Part shown: in pieces, positions 1-6,911 of the stretch
Numbering within the stretch: position 1 is the first letter of the stretch
Layout: each line of letters opens with the position of its first letter
Source: Alcanivorax limicola
GTDB lineage: Bacteria > Pseudomonadota > Gammaproteobacteria > Pseudomonadales > Alcanivoracaceae
Direction: 5' to 3'
Assembly (NCBI RefSeq): GCF_019931215.1
Contig: NZ_JAIOUB010000002.1
Coordinates: 124,001 to 188,000, forward strand
DNA: 64,000 nt
Program-made: the position numbers and the translations under genes
Notes under the pieces: generated by a model
What the model saw: only the letters and a program-made list of their open reading frames with translations
Databases searched by the model: none
Told to the model about the DNA's origin: nothing

Positions 1-1
1 C

Positions 2-73
2 TGGCATCTGTTCGTGATGGGCGGCAGTGCCTGTCATTTCTTTGCGGTCTGGTATGGCGTCTTGCCGTACTGA
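2..73 (+). CDS. Hemolysin III family membrane protein, C-terminal end only
   Basis: Only the last 23 codons and the TGA stop (71-73) are inside the window. The readable tail (WHLFVMGGSACHFFAV...) has the pattern of the last membrane helix of the hemolysin III / YqfA (PAQR-like) family, in which a conserved H-x-F/L...G...H-F/Y ending carries metal-ligand histidines. The gene starts before the window, so length and start cannot be judged. The family assignment rests on a short tail and is moderately sure. Confidence 0.6.
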   Translation, partial: WHLFVMGGSACHFFAVWYGVLPY

Positions 74-133
74 ACATACGTCCCACCATGCGTCCCACCT
101 GACCAAAACTGACTGGCCTGTCTGATCCGGACA

Positions 134-162
134 TTGACCGGCCGCGCCGGGCTGCCTTAAAT
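134..162 (+). promoter_or_regulatory. Candidate sigma-70 promoter of the acyl-CoA dehydrogenase gene
   Basis: TTGACC (134-139) and TTAAAT (157-162) are separated by exactly 17 bases, about 110 bases before the start codon. No operator was recognised with confidence. Confidence 0.45.
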
Positions 163-270
163 GTAGCGCGCATGACCCTCGGGTCACTGGCCGAATCACT
201 GGCGCAGTGAGCCAGCTCAAAGAAGCCCGGGTCCGCCCTCCGACGCACACTCCGACAGGAAGCCTTCACC

Positions 271-1446
271 ATGGCAGCTATTCATATCCCCAAGCCGGTG
301 GCACCCATGATGCCCCGCACCCTTTTCGATTCGGACCATGAAGCCTTTCGCGCTACCGCGCGCCGCTTCTTCGAAACCGAAATCGCACCGTTCCACGAAA
401 AGTGGGAAACACAGCAGCACATTGATCGCGACCTGTGGAACAAGGCCGGCGAGCTGGGCATGCTCTGCCCGACCATGCCGGAAGAGTACGGCGGCTCCAA
501 CGTGGATCGCCTCTACAGCATGATCCTGATGGAAGAGCAGGCCCGCTCCGGCGATTCCGCCTGCGGTTTCTCCCTGCACTCCGACATCGTCGCCAATTAC
601 CTGCTCAATTTCGGCAACGAAGCACAAAAGCAGCACTGGCTGCCGAAGATGGCCACTGGCGAGGCGGTCACGGCCATTGCCATGACCGAGCCCGGCACCG
701 GCTCTGATCTGCAGGCCATCAAGACCACGGCCAAGGCTGACGGTGACGACTATATCGTCAACGGCTCGAAGATCTTCATCACCAACGGCTACCTGTGTGA
801 TATGGCCGTGGTGGCGGTACGCACCGGTGATTCCGGCAAGGGCGCGCAGGATGTGTCCCTGCTGATGATCGAGGCAGGCCGCGAAGGCTTCACCAAAGGC
901 AAGCCGCTGAAGAAAGTCGGCATGCGTGGCCAGGATACCTGCGAGCTGTTCTTCGACAATGTCCGCGTGCCGAAAAGCAACCTGCTGGGCGTGGAAGGCA
1001 TGGGCTTCATCATGCTGATGAAAGAGCTGGCCTGGGAGCGCATGATGATCGCCATCATGTGTGTCTCCGGGGCGGAAGCCGCGCTGGCCACCACGGTGGA
1101 ATACGTCAAGGACCGCAAGGCCTTCGGCAAACCCATCTCGGCATTCCAGAACACCCGCTTCAAGCTGGCTGAAATGCGTTCTGAAGTGCAGATTGCCCGG
1201 GTCTACGTGGACCGTTGCATGGAACTGGTGCTGAAGAATCAGCTCAGCCCGGAAGCCGCCTGTGCGGCCAAATACTGGGTGTCGGACCTGCTCAGCAAAG
1301 TCGTGGATGAGTGCGTGCAGCTGCACGGCGGCTACGGTTACATGCTCGAGTACCCGATTGCCCGGGCCTACATCGACAACCGCGCCAACCGTATCTACGG
1401 CGGCACCAACGAAATCATGAAAGAACTGATTTCGCGCAGTATCTAG
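271..1446 (+). CDS. Acyl-CoA dehydrogenase (long-chain / isovaleryl type)
   Basis: This 391-aa flavoprotein would catalyse alpha,beta-dehydrogenation of an acyl-CoA, passing electrons to electron-transfer flavoprotein in beta-oxidation or branched-chain catabolism. Family signatures are visible: AMTEPGTGSDL near residue 137, GLRGQDT-like GMRGQDTCEL near 217, and the C-terminal QLHGGYGYMLEYP and YGGTNEI. The C-terminal position that carries the catalytic Glu in medium-chain enzymes is Gly here. Instead Glu256 in ELAWER lies where long-chain and isovaleryl-CoA enzymes carry their base. The gene appears monocistronic; AGGA lies 10 bases before the ATG. The substrate cannot be read from the sequence. 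Hydrocarbon-degrading bacteria have many paralogues. Confidence 0.92.
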   Translation: MAAIHIPKPVAPMMPRTLFDSDHEAFRATARRFFETEIAPFHEKWETQQHIDRDLWNKAGELGMLCPTMPEEYGGSNVDRLYSMILMEEQARSGDSACGFSLHSDIVANYLLNFGNEAQKQHWLPKMATGEAVTAIAMTEPGTGSDLQAIKTTAKADGDDYIVNGSKIFITNGYLCDMAVVAVRTGDSGKGAQDVSLLMIEAGREGFTKGKPLKKVGMRGQDTCELFFDNVRVPKSNLLGVEGMGFIMLMKELAWERMMIAIMCVSGAEAALATTVEYVKDRKAFGKPISAFQNTRFKLAEMRSEVQIARVYVDRCMELVLKNQLSPEAACAAKYWVSDLLSKVVDECVQLHGGYGYMLEYPIARAYIDNRANRIYGGTNEIMKELISRSI

Positions 1447-1481
1447 CCCTTGCACCGAACCCTTGCAACACGCACCAGACC

Positions 1482-1505
1482 GGCCTGCCGCCCCTGCGGC
1501 AGGCC
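1482..1505 (+). terminator. GC-rich hairpin after the acyl-CoA dehydrogenase gene
   Basis: A perfect 10-bp stem (GGCCTGCCGC / GCGGCAGGCC) with a CCCT loop lies 35 bases after the stop codon. It has no U tract after it, so it may be a weak or Rho-assisted terminator, or only a 3'-stabilising hairpin. Confidence 0.35.
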
Positions 1506-1661
1506 GATTCATCTAAAAAACTGAACAATCCGCCCCGCCAGACCCCGTGTTTCGCCTCCGGCTCACCCCCTATTCTGCGGATTCGCATGTCTCAACAGAC
1601 TCTCAACAGTCTCTCAACGGACATGGACCCATTCAGGCATTTTCTCAAGGAGTAACAACGC

Positions 1662-2264
1662 ATGGCGAAAGTACTGGTTCTTTATTACAGCACCTGGGGG
1701 CACGTGGAGACCATGGCGGACGCCGTCGCCGAAGGCGCACGCGGGGTCGCAGGCACCGAGGTCACCATCAAGCGTGTACCGGAAACCATGCCGGAAGCCA
1801 CCGTCAAGGCGATGCACGCCAAGGTGGACCAGAAAGCGCCGCTGGCGACACCGGATGAGCTGGGGGACTACGACGCCATCATCTTCGGCACCCCGACCCG
1901 TTTCGGTAACATGGCCGGCCAGATGCGTAACTTCCTCGACCAGACCGGCGGCCTGTGGGCAGGCGGCAAGCTGGTGGGTAAGATCGGCAGCGTCTTCATT
2001 TCCACCGGCACCCAGCATGGCGGCCAGGAAACCACCATCACCTCATTCCACACCACACTGTTCCACCACGGCATGGTCGTGGTCGGCGTGCCTTATACCT
2101 GCCAGGCACTGACCAACATGAAAGAAATCACCGGCGGCACACCCTATGGCGCGTCCACACTGGCCGATGGCGATGGCAGCCGCCAGCCCAGCGCCAACGA
2201 GCTGGAAATCGCCCGTTTCCAGGGCAAGCATGTGGCGGAACTGGCGGCCAAGCTGACGCAGTAA
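1662..2264 (+). CDS. wrbA: NAD(P)H:quinone oxidoreductase, WrbA type
   Basis: The 200-aa flavodoxin-fold protein matches WrbA in length and layout. It starts [19 protein letters not shown], the FMN-phosphate loop, followed by the [24 protein letters not shown] block and the [12 protein letters not shown] block that builds the flavin site. WrbA makes two-electron reductions of quinones as a cytosolic tetramer, limiting semiquinone formation. AAGGAG lies just before the ATG (around 1649). It is a single gene between an acyl-CoA dehydrogenase and a convergent lipoprotein gene. The assignment is firm. Confidence 0.95.
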   Translation: MAKVLVLYYSTWGHVETMADAVAEGARGVAGTEVTIKRVPETMPEATVKAMHAKVDQKAPLATPDELGDYDAIIFGTPTRFGNMAGQMRNFLDQTGGLWAGGKLVGKIGSVFISTGTQHGGQETTITSFHTTLFHHGMVVVGVPYTCQALTNMKEITGGTPYGASTLADGDGSRQPSANELEIARFQGKHVAELAAKLTQ

Positions 2265-2289
2265 CTTGTGACAGCACCTTGAGCCCCAC

Positions 2290-2313
2290 ACCGGACGGGG
2301 CCACCCGTCCGGT
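2290..2313. terminator. Hairpin between convergent wrbA and the lipoprotein gene
   Basis: A perfect 10-bp stem (ACCGGACGGG / CCCGTCCGGT) with a 4-base loop lies between the two convergent genes and touches the stop codon of the minus-strand gene. No T tract follows on either side, so efficient intrinsic termination is doubtful. Confidence 0.3.
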
Positions 2314-3167
2314 TATCCCTCACTGTCGCTGCGCCGGGCGACACGCTGCAATGCATCACGGTAATCGTCCAGGCGCCCCAGCACACGCTCGCGCTGTCGT
2401 GTCGTCAACGTCGGATGCAACTGCACCAGGCAGCCCTGCATGACCGCAACCCCCTCACGCTGCAGCAGCGCAATCTCTTCAGGACGTTGATCCGGTCGTA
2501 ACTGATAGCGCGCCTGAAAGTAGGCCGTCAGCGCCGGCGCATCCGCCGCGTCGTCGAGCAGCGCGATCAACTGCGCATTCATGTCCGCGCGCCAGGCCCG
2601 CTGCCGGTGCCATGCCTCAGGCATCTGCGCAATGCAGTCATCGAGCAGGCGCTCCTGGGCGGTATCCAGCCTGCCCGTCCAGCGGCTGACTGCCTCGTAC
2701 AATCGCGACTGGCGCGCCGCCGTATCGCGCGCGGCTTCCTCCTCCAGCATCGCCTCCAGCTCGCCACTCAGATGACGGACCTGTTCAGGCCGCATAGTCG
2801 ACAGCACCGTCACCATGCCAGGAATCAGATCGCCACTGAGATCACGCCCGAAGTGGGCTAACGCAGCCCTCTGCACCGCCAATGCCTCAGAAGTCAGCTC
2901 GTCGGCGCTCAGGGTATCCCTCAATGCATCCAGCAGTGCTGCCAACTCACCGGCCCGGGCGCGGCCGGGGCCGTCCCGATAATCCTGGATCAAGGCCCGC
3001 GCAGCCTGTCGCTGGTCGCGATCCAGATCCAGCAACCCGCCCGCCCAGCGCGCGACAAACCAGTCGCCCCGCTCGTAGGCGATGTCCACCCGGTGACACC
3101 CCGCCAGCAACACGGCACAGCACAGCGCGGCCACGAGGTGCCACCACCAACCCGGGCGCTGTGTCAT
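2313..3167 (-). CDS. DUF6279-like lipoprotein
   Basis: The 284-aa product has a lipoprotein signal peptide ending LLAGC (Cys24). The mature part begins with a segment like YERGDWFVARWAGGLLDLDRDQR, which resembles DUF6279 family lipoproteins of gammaproteobacteria, where a WW-type motif is followed by a long all-helical domain. The rest is predicted helical and rich in Arg, Glu and Ala, with no catalytic motif. AGGAA lies 5 bases before the ATG. Function is unknown; it probably sits in the outer-membrane inner leaflet, since residue +2 is His rather than Asp. Confidence 0.7.
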   Translation of the reverse strand: MTQRPGWWWHLVAALCCAVLLAGCHRVDIAYERGDWFVARWAGGLLDLDRDQRQAARALIQDYRDGPGRARAGELAALLDALRDTLSADELTSEALAVQRAALAHFGRDLSGDLIPGMVTVLSTMRPEQVRHLSGELEAMLEEEAARDTAARQSRLYEAVSRWTGRLDTAQERLLDDCIAQMPEAWHRQRAWRADMNAQLIALLDDAADAPALTAYFQARYQLRPDQRPEEIALLQREGVAVMQGCLVQLHPTLTTRQRERVLGRLDDYRDALQRVARRSDSEG

Positions 3168-3266
3168 ACCGTTTCCTGATGAGGTATCCGCAACATGACG
3201 ACAGTGTCAGTCATGTCGCGTGAGGAATATGTTGCGTGAGGGACATGTTGCCGATCCCGACGACGA

Positions 3267-4043
3267 TCAGAAGCGCACCGCCAGACCGGCGTGGCCCGGT
3301 GCCAGCCACCACTGCCAGTCATACACCAGCTGGTCGTCACCCACGCGCAGCGTGTTGCGCGGTGCCGACGCATAGCGGTCTGCATAACGCGAGGTGTGAC
3401 GTGAGGCGTGACGCGGTTCGGTGCGGATGCGCACCTCGGTGACCAGCATGCCGGAGGCAAAATTCAGCCAGCCATCCCGCGGGCGATCATCACTGACGCC
3501 AATGGCCAGCCCCCCTGCCGCATTCACCAGCAGCGGGCCGATTCGGGCGCGCCAGCTTTGCCGGCGCTGTTCCTGGATCGCCAGCGTCGCCACGGCGGCC
3601 CGGGCCCGCGCCAGGTCAGGTGCCTGTTCGTCTGTGTCCATCGCACGACGCATCCGCTGGTGCGGCGGCGGGCTGATCAGGACATCAGCGAAAGCCAGCC
3701 CGGTCTTGATTGCCGTAACATGCGCATCGAAACGGGTTTCCCGGTTGTCCGTGCGCTCGGCCTCGCTGAGATAGAAGGCCGTCGCCAGGCCATAACCGCT
3801 GGCCCAGATCCCTTGCCAGTATCGGGCATGCCGGGCGCCATCATCCAGCGTCGCCTGCAGGCGCGCGGCCTCCGCCGTGCTCTCCACCGTACCTTGCGCA
3901 CTGACACCCCCGGCCCATGCCAGGCCCAGCACCAGTAGCGAGGCACAAATCAGGCGCGCAATACGGTCGGTAACAGGACTGCCGGTAACAGGATTGAGAG
4001 CACGGCGAGGGAGGCGCTGCTGAACGGGAGGGCGTTGCGTCAT
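3267..4043 (-). CDS. Unrecognised exported protein
   Basis: No family was recognised. The frame is open back to 4088, but the ATG at 4043 has AGGAA seven bases upstream, so it is preferred (258 aa). A basic N-terminus is followed by a hydrophobic stretch (ICASLLVLGLAWAGG) ending VSAQG, a plausible signal peptidase site. The mature part is soluble-looking and ends GLAVRF, an ending seen in outer-membrane barrels, although too few strands are evident to claim one. Around residues 215-235 the frame carries short Arg/Ser/Tyr repeats (RHASRHTSRYADRYAS). It lies upstream of the DUF6279-like gene on the same strand, about 100 bases away. Confidence 0.6.
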   Translation of the reverse strand: MTQRPPVQQRLPRRALNPVTGSPVTDRIARLICASLLVLGLAWAGGVSAQGTVESTAEAARLQATLDDGARHARYWQGIWASGYGLATAFYLSEAERTDNRETRFDAHVTAIKTGLAFADVLISPPPHQRMRRAMDTDEQAPDLARARAAVATLAIQEQRRQSWRARIGPLLVNAAGGLAIGVSDDRPRDGWLNFASGMLVTEVRIRTEPRHASRHTSRYADRYASAPRNTLRVGDDQLVYDWQWWLAPGHAGLAVRF

Positions 4044-4170
4044 GAGGCGATTCCTGCATTGTTGCACTGCACGCGTGTAGCGCTGCACGAGTGTTTGTTA
4101 TGAGGTCTACTATAACGAGCCCATCGCCGAGTGCCTTACACGGGTTGTAAAAATACCCGAATTGCCAAAA

Positions 4171-4617
4171 TCACGGCTCGTCGGCTGCTGCCAGACGCCG
4201 ATAGACCCACGCAAATTCGCCGCTCTCCAGGCGTTTCAACTCACGCGCATAGCGAATGCCCAGGCGTTCATAGCGATCCAGCCGCGCCAGTTCCCGAGGC
4301 GTCACCTCGAACACCAGGCCCGTCGTGCGGGCGCCCGCTTCCGGCATCACATCCAGTGCTTCACGGCGATAACCCGCCAGCGCGTCCGGGCTGGCTGCTC
4401 CGGCGCGCCCCATGACGATACGGCGCACCCAGGGGCGCGTCAGCGTGCCATAGGCGAACACCTGATGGGCGCGCTCACCATCCATGGTGGCTTCGATAGC
4501 CGGCAGGTCTGCCGGCGGATGGTAGCCCCAGGGACTGAGCAGCGTCAGCCAGAGGTAGCCCAACACACCGATGCTGGCCGCCAGCAGCACCAGCGCCGTG
4601 CGTTTCAGATGGCGCAT
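4171..4617 (-). CDS. Gamma-glutamylcyclotransferase (AIG2/GGCT-like) family protein, membrane anchored
   Basis: The 148-aa protein has the GGCT-fold entry motif FAYGTLTRPWVRR, the FEVTPRELARLDRYE block carrying the acidic catalytic position (Glu/Asp after a hydrophobic beta-strand), and the C-terminal AWVYR. GGCT enzymes convert gamma-glutamyl compounds to 5-oxoproline and free amino acid. Unlike the cytosolic enzymes, this one begins with a basic residue cluster and one hydrophobic helix (ALVLLAASIGVLGYLWLTLL), so it is probably anchored or exported. It lies 12 bases after the hydrolase gene's stop codon, in the same direction. The activity is inferred from the fold only. Confidence 0.75.
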   Translation of the reverse strand: MRHLKRTALVLLAASIGVLGYLWLTLLSPWGYHPPADLPAIEATMDGERAHQVFAYGTLTRPWVRRIVMGRAGAASPDALAGYRREALDVMPEAGARTTGLVFEVTPRELARLDRYERLGIRYARELKRLESGEFAWVYRRLAAADEP

Positions 4618-4629
4618 GACCGCCTCCTG

Positions 4630-5502
4630 TCAGAGCGCGTTGACCGGCACTTTCAGGTACACCGTACCGTTATCTTCGGCAGGTGGCATCTGCCCGGCGC
4701 GGATATTGACCTGAATGGACGGCAGAATCAGCCGTGGCATCCCCAGCGTGGCATCGCGCTTCGTGCGCATCGCCACGAACGCCGCTTCCGATATACCGTC
4801 ATGCACATGGATATTGCTGCGTTTCTGCTCCGCCACACTGGTTTCACAGGCGTGCGTGTCGCGACTTTCCGGCGGGTAGTCGTGGCACATGAACATGCGC
4901 GTCTCTGCCGGCAGCGCGAGCAAACGCTGCACAGACTGATACAAGGTGGCCGCATCCCCGCCGGGGAAATCACAGCGCGCTGTGCCGACATCCGGCATGA
5001 ACAGCGTATCCCCGACAAACAGCGCATCACCAATCAGCCAGGACATGTCCGCCGGGGTGTGCCCCGGGGTATAGATCACGCGCCCGACCAACTCACCGAT
5101 GTGGAAGGTCTCGTCCTCTTTGAACAGATGGTCGAAGTGACTGCCGTCGCAGAGAAACTGCTTCTCGAGATTGAACACCGCGCGGAAGATTTTCTGCACA
5201 TCGCGAATCTTCTCGCCAATGGCGATCTTGCCGCCGACCTGATCACGGATAAAGGGCGCCGCAGACAGATGATCGGCATGGGCATGGGTTTCCAGAATCC
5301 AGTCCACCGTCAGATCCTGTGCGCGCACAAAATCCACCAGCCGCTGCGCGCCGCCGGTGCTGGTGCGCCCCGAGGCGTTATCAAAATCCAGCACCGGGTC
5401 GATCACCGCTGCGTGCCCGCCGGGCCGGTCATAAACCACGTAGCTCCAGGTTTCCGTATCATCATCAAGAAACGGCGCGACCTGTGGGGTAGCCTTGCTC
5501 AT
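4630..5502 (-). CDS. MBL-fold hydrolase, persulfide dioxygenase / Blh type
   Basis: The start at 5502 (MSKATPQ, AGGAG six bases upstream) is preferred over an upstream in-frame codon, giving 290 aa. Metallo-beta-lactamase ligands are clear: ETHAHADHLSAA (HxHxDH), YTPGHTPADM, GDTLFMPDVGTARCDFPGG and MFMCHDYPP. This layout is that of ETHE1/SdoA and of Blh, the hydrolase controlled by BigR, which oxidise glutathione persulfide to sulfite. It is divergent from a BigR-type repressor gene and shares its operator, which supports sulfide or persulfide detoxification. One metal (iron) site is expected from the family; whether glutathione is the carrier was not determined. Confidence 0.85.
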   Translation of the reverse strand: MSKATPQVAPFLDDDTETWSYVVYDRPGGHAAVIDPVLDFDNASGRTSTGGAQRLVDFVRAQDLTVDWILETHAHADHLSAAPFIRDQVGGKIAIGEKIRDVQKIFRAVFNLEKQFLCDGSHFDHLFKEDETFHIGELVGRVIYTPGHTPADMSWLIGDALFVGDTLFMPDVGTARCDFPGGDAATLYQSVQRLLALPAETRMFMCHDYPPESRDTHACETSVAEQKRSNIHVHDGISEAAFVAMRTKRDATLGMPRLILPSIQVNIRAGQMPPAEDNGTVYLKVPVNAL

Positions 5503-5528
5503 ACTGTTCTCCTGCTCTGAGGCCATTT

Positions 5529-5570
5529 GAAATACAATATACTTGCAGATATATTGTATTTCAATATAAT
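5529..5570. promoter_or_regulatory. Divergent overlapping promoters with a 13-bp inverted-repeat operator
   Basis: GAAATACAATATA (5529-5541) and TATATTGTATTTC (5550-5562) form a perfect 13-bp inverted repeat with an 8-base spacer. Rightward promoter: TTGCAG (5543-5548), 16-base spacer, TATAAT (5565-5570). Leftward promoter: TTGAAA (complement of 5559-5564), 17-base spacer, TATATT (complement of 5536-5541). A repressor bound to the repeat would block both promoters. The AT-rich repeat resembles the operators described for BigR-type repressors, and the downstream gene is of that type. Confidence 0.8.
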
Positions 5571-5613
5571 GTTTGCGTGTGCCTGATATGACCTGACAAG
5601 TGAGCCCCTGATC

Positions 5614-5934
5614 ATGCCCGACACTTCGACAATCAGTATCGACAAGATGCGCGCAGCCGCCGGCGACGCTACCCAGCTATTACGCTCGCTGGCCCATCAG
5701 GACCGGCTGCTGCTGCTGTGCCAGCTGAGCCAGGAAGAAATGTGTGTCAGCGATCTCGAAGAGCGCCTGGGTATTTACCAGCCGACCCTGTCACAACAGC
5801 TGGGCGTACTGCGCCGCGAGGGGCTGGTGACAACCCGGCGCGAGGGCAAGCATATTTACTACAGCGTCGCCGATGCCAACGTGCTGGCGGTGCTGCAAAC
5901 GCTCTACACGCTGTACTGCGACAACGGCGCATGA
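5614..5934 (+). CDS. ArsR-family repressor of the BigR/SqrR persulfide-sensing type
   Basis: A 106-aa winged-helix protein with recognition helix IYQPTLSQQLGVLRREGLV and wing TTRREGKHIYYSV. It lacks the CVC metal motif of arsenic sensors, but has Cys44 (EEMCVSDL) and Cys102 (TLYTLYC). These are at the positions of the two cysteines that form a di- or tetrasulfide bridge in BigR and SqrR. It is the first gene of the rightward sulfur operon and lies next to its probable operator. By analogy it should repress both directions and release DNA when sulfide or persulfide is present. The residues are seen; the sensing chemistry is inferred. Confidence 0.88.
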   Translation: MPDTSTISIDKMRAAAGDATQLLRSLAHQDRLLLLCQLSQEEMCVSDLEERLGIYQPTLSQQLGVLRREGLVTTRREGKHIYYSVADANVLAVLQTLYTLYCDNGA

Positions 5935-5957
5935 GACAACAGATCACAGCAGGCATA

Positions 5958-5981
5958 AGGCCAATCATTAGGCCAATCATT
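5958..5981 (+). repeat. Twelve-base tandem duplication before the first permease gene
   Basis: AGGCCAATCATT occurs twice without a gap, ending just before the AGGAGAG ribosome binding site. It may alter spacing or leader folding; it is probably a small slippage duplication. Confidence 0.6.
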
Positions 5982-5992
5982 AGGAGAGCCCC

Positions 5993-6427
5993 ATGAACAT
6001 CGACTGGGCAGCATTCACCCCCTGGAGCGCGCTGATCGGCGGCGGCCTGATCGGCCTGGCCGCGGCAGCCATGATCCTGTTCAACGGCCGCATCACCGGG
6101 ATTTCCGGCATTACCGGCGGGCTGCTGGTGCCGCAACGGGGCGATACCGCCTGGCGCGCCGCCTTTGTGCTGGGCCTGATTCTGGCGCCCGTTGCCTGGC
6201 TGCTGACCGGGCCCTTGCCTGAACTGCGCATCGATGCCGACTACCCCTTGCTTGTGATTGCAGGACTTCTGGTGGGAGTAAGCACTCGCTATGGCGCCGG
6301 CTGCACCAGCGGTCATGGCGTCTGCGGCCTGTCCCGTCTGTCGCCGCGCTCGATCGTGGCCACCCTGCTGTTCATGGGCAGCGGCTTCGCCACGGTATTC
6401 ATCGTCCGTCATCTGCTGGGAGCCTGA
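5993..6427 (+). CDS. YeeE/YedE sulfur-transport family half-permease (PmpA-like)
   Basis: The 144-aa membrane protein has four hydrophobic segments and the YeeE/YedE signature VGVSTRYGAGCTSGHGVCGLSRLS, in which conserved cysteines are thought to relay thiosulfate or a sulfane sulfur species. It is the first of two half-size units that together correspond to one full-length YeeE-like transporter. The start is preceded by AGGAGAG. The next gene begins 4 bases after its stop, so the two are co-translated. In Serratia and other proteobacteria the equivalent pmpA-pmpB pair sits beside a bigR-like gene. The transported species is inferred. Confidence 0.88.
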   Translation: MNIDWAAFTPWSALIGGGLIGLAAAAMILFNGRITGISGITGGLLVPQRGDTAWRAAFVLGLILAPVAWLLTGPLPELRIDADYPLLVIAGLLVGVSTRYGAGCTSGHGVCGLSRLSPRSIVATLLFMGSGFATVFIVRHLLGA

Positions 6428-6430
6428 GCC

Positions 6431-6886
6431 ATGTCACGCACCTCATCCTTACCGGTTGTCGTATCCGCCTTTCTGATCGGCCTGCTGTTCGGCATCGGCC
6501 TGCTGGTCGCCGGCATGGCCAATCCGGCCAAGGTGCTGGCCTTTCTTGATCTCGCGGGTGCCTGGGACCCGTCACTGGCCCTGGTCATGGGCGGCGCCAT
6601 CGCCGTCGGGCTGGTCGCCTTTCGCGTGGCTGGCCAGCGCAAGCTCTCCCTCCTGGGCGAGCCCATGCGCCTGCCCGCCCGCCGTGATATCGACAAGCGC
6701 CTGGTGCTCGGTGGCCTGGGCTTCGGTATCGGCTGGGGGCTGGCGGGCTTCTGCCCCGGCCCGGCACTGGTCGCCCTCGGCGCCGGCCAGGCCAAGGCGC
6801 TGGTGTTTGTCATCGCGATGCTGGCCGGCATGGCCGTGTTTGAATTACTGGAACGTCGACCGGGCAAACGCCCCGCCGCATCCTGA
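6431..6886 (+). CDS. YeeE/YedE family half-permease (PmpB-like)
   Basis: The second half-permease (151 aa) has four hydrophobic segments and the family block GFGIGWGLAGFCPGPALVALG, with a single conserved Cys in FCPGP. It lies 3 bases after the first half and 25 bases before the SulP gene, inside the operon headed by the BigR-type repressor. The pair probably assembles as a heteromeric channel for a reduced sulfur compound in the inner membrane. Confidence 0.88.
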   Translation: MSRTSSLPVVVSAFLIGLLFGIGLLVAGMANPAKVLAFLDLAGAWDPSLALVMGGAIAVGLVAFRVAGQRKLSLLGEPMRLPARRDIDKRLVLGGLGFGIGWGLAGFCPGPALVALGAGQAKALVFVIAMLAGMAVFELLERRPGKRPAAS

Positions 6887-6911
6887 ACGTCAGGTCCGAG
6901 GACACCGCCCC

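Noticed and set aside
217-1512. A 431-codon frame antisense to the acyl-CoA dehydrogenase gene.
   Set aside because: It is a codon-bias shadow; the plus-strand frame carries all acyl-CoA dehydrogenase motifs.
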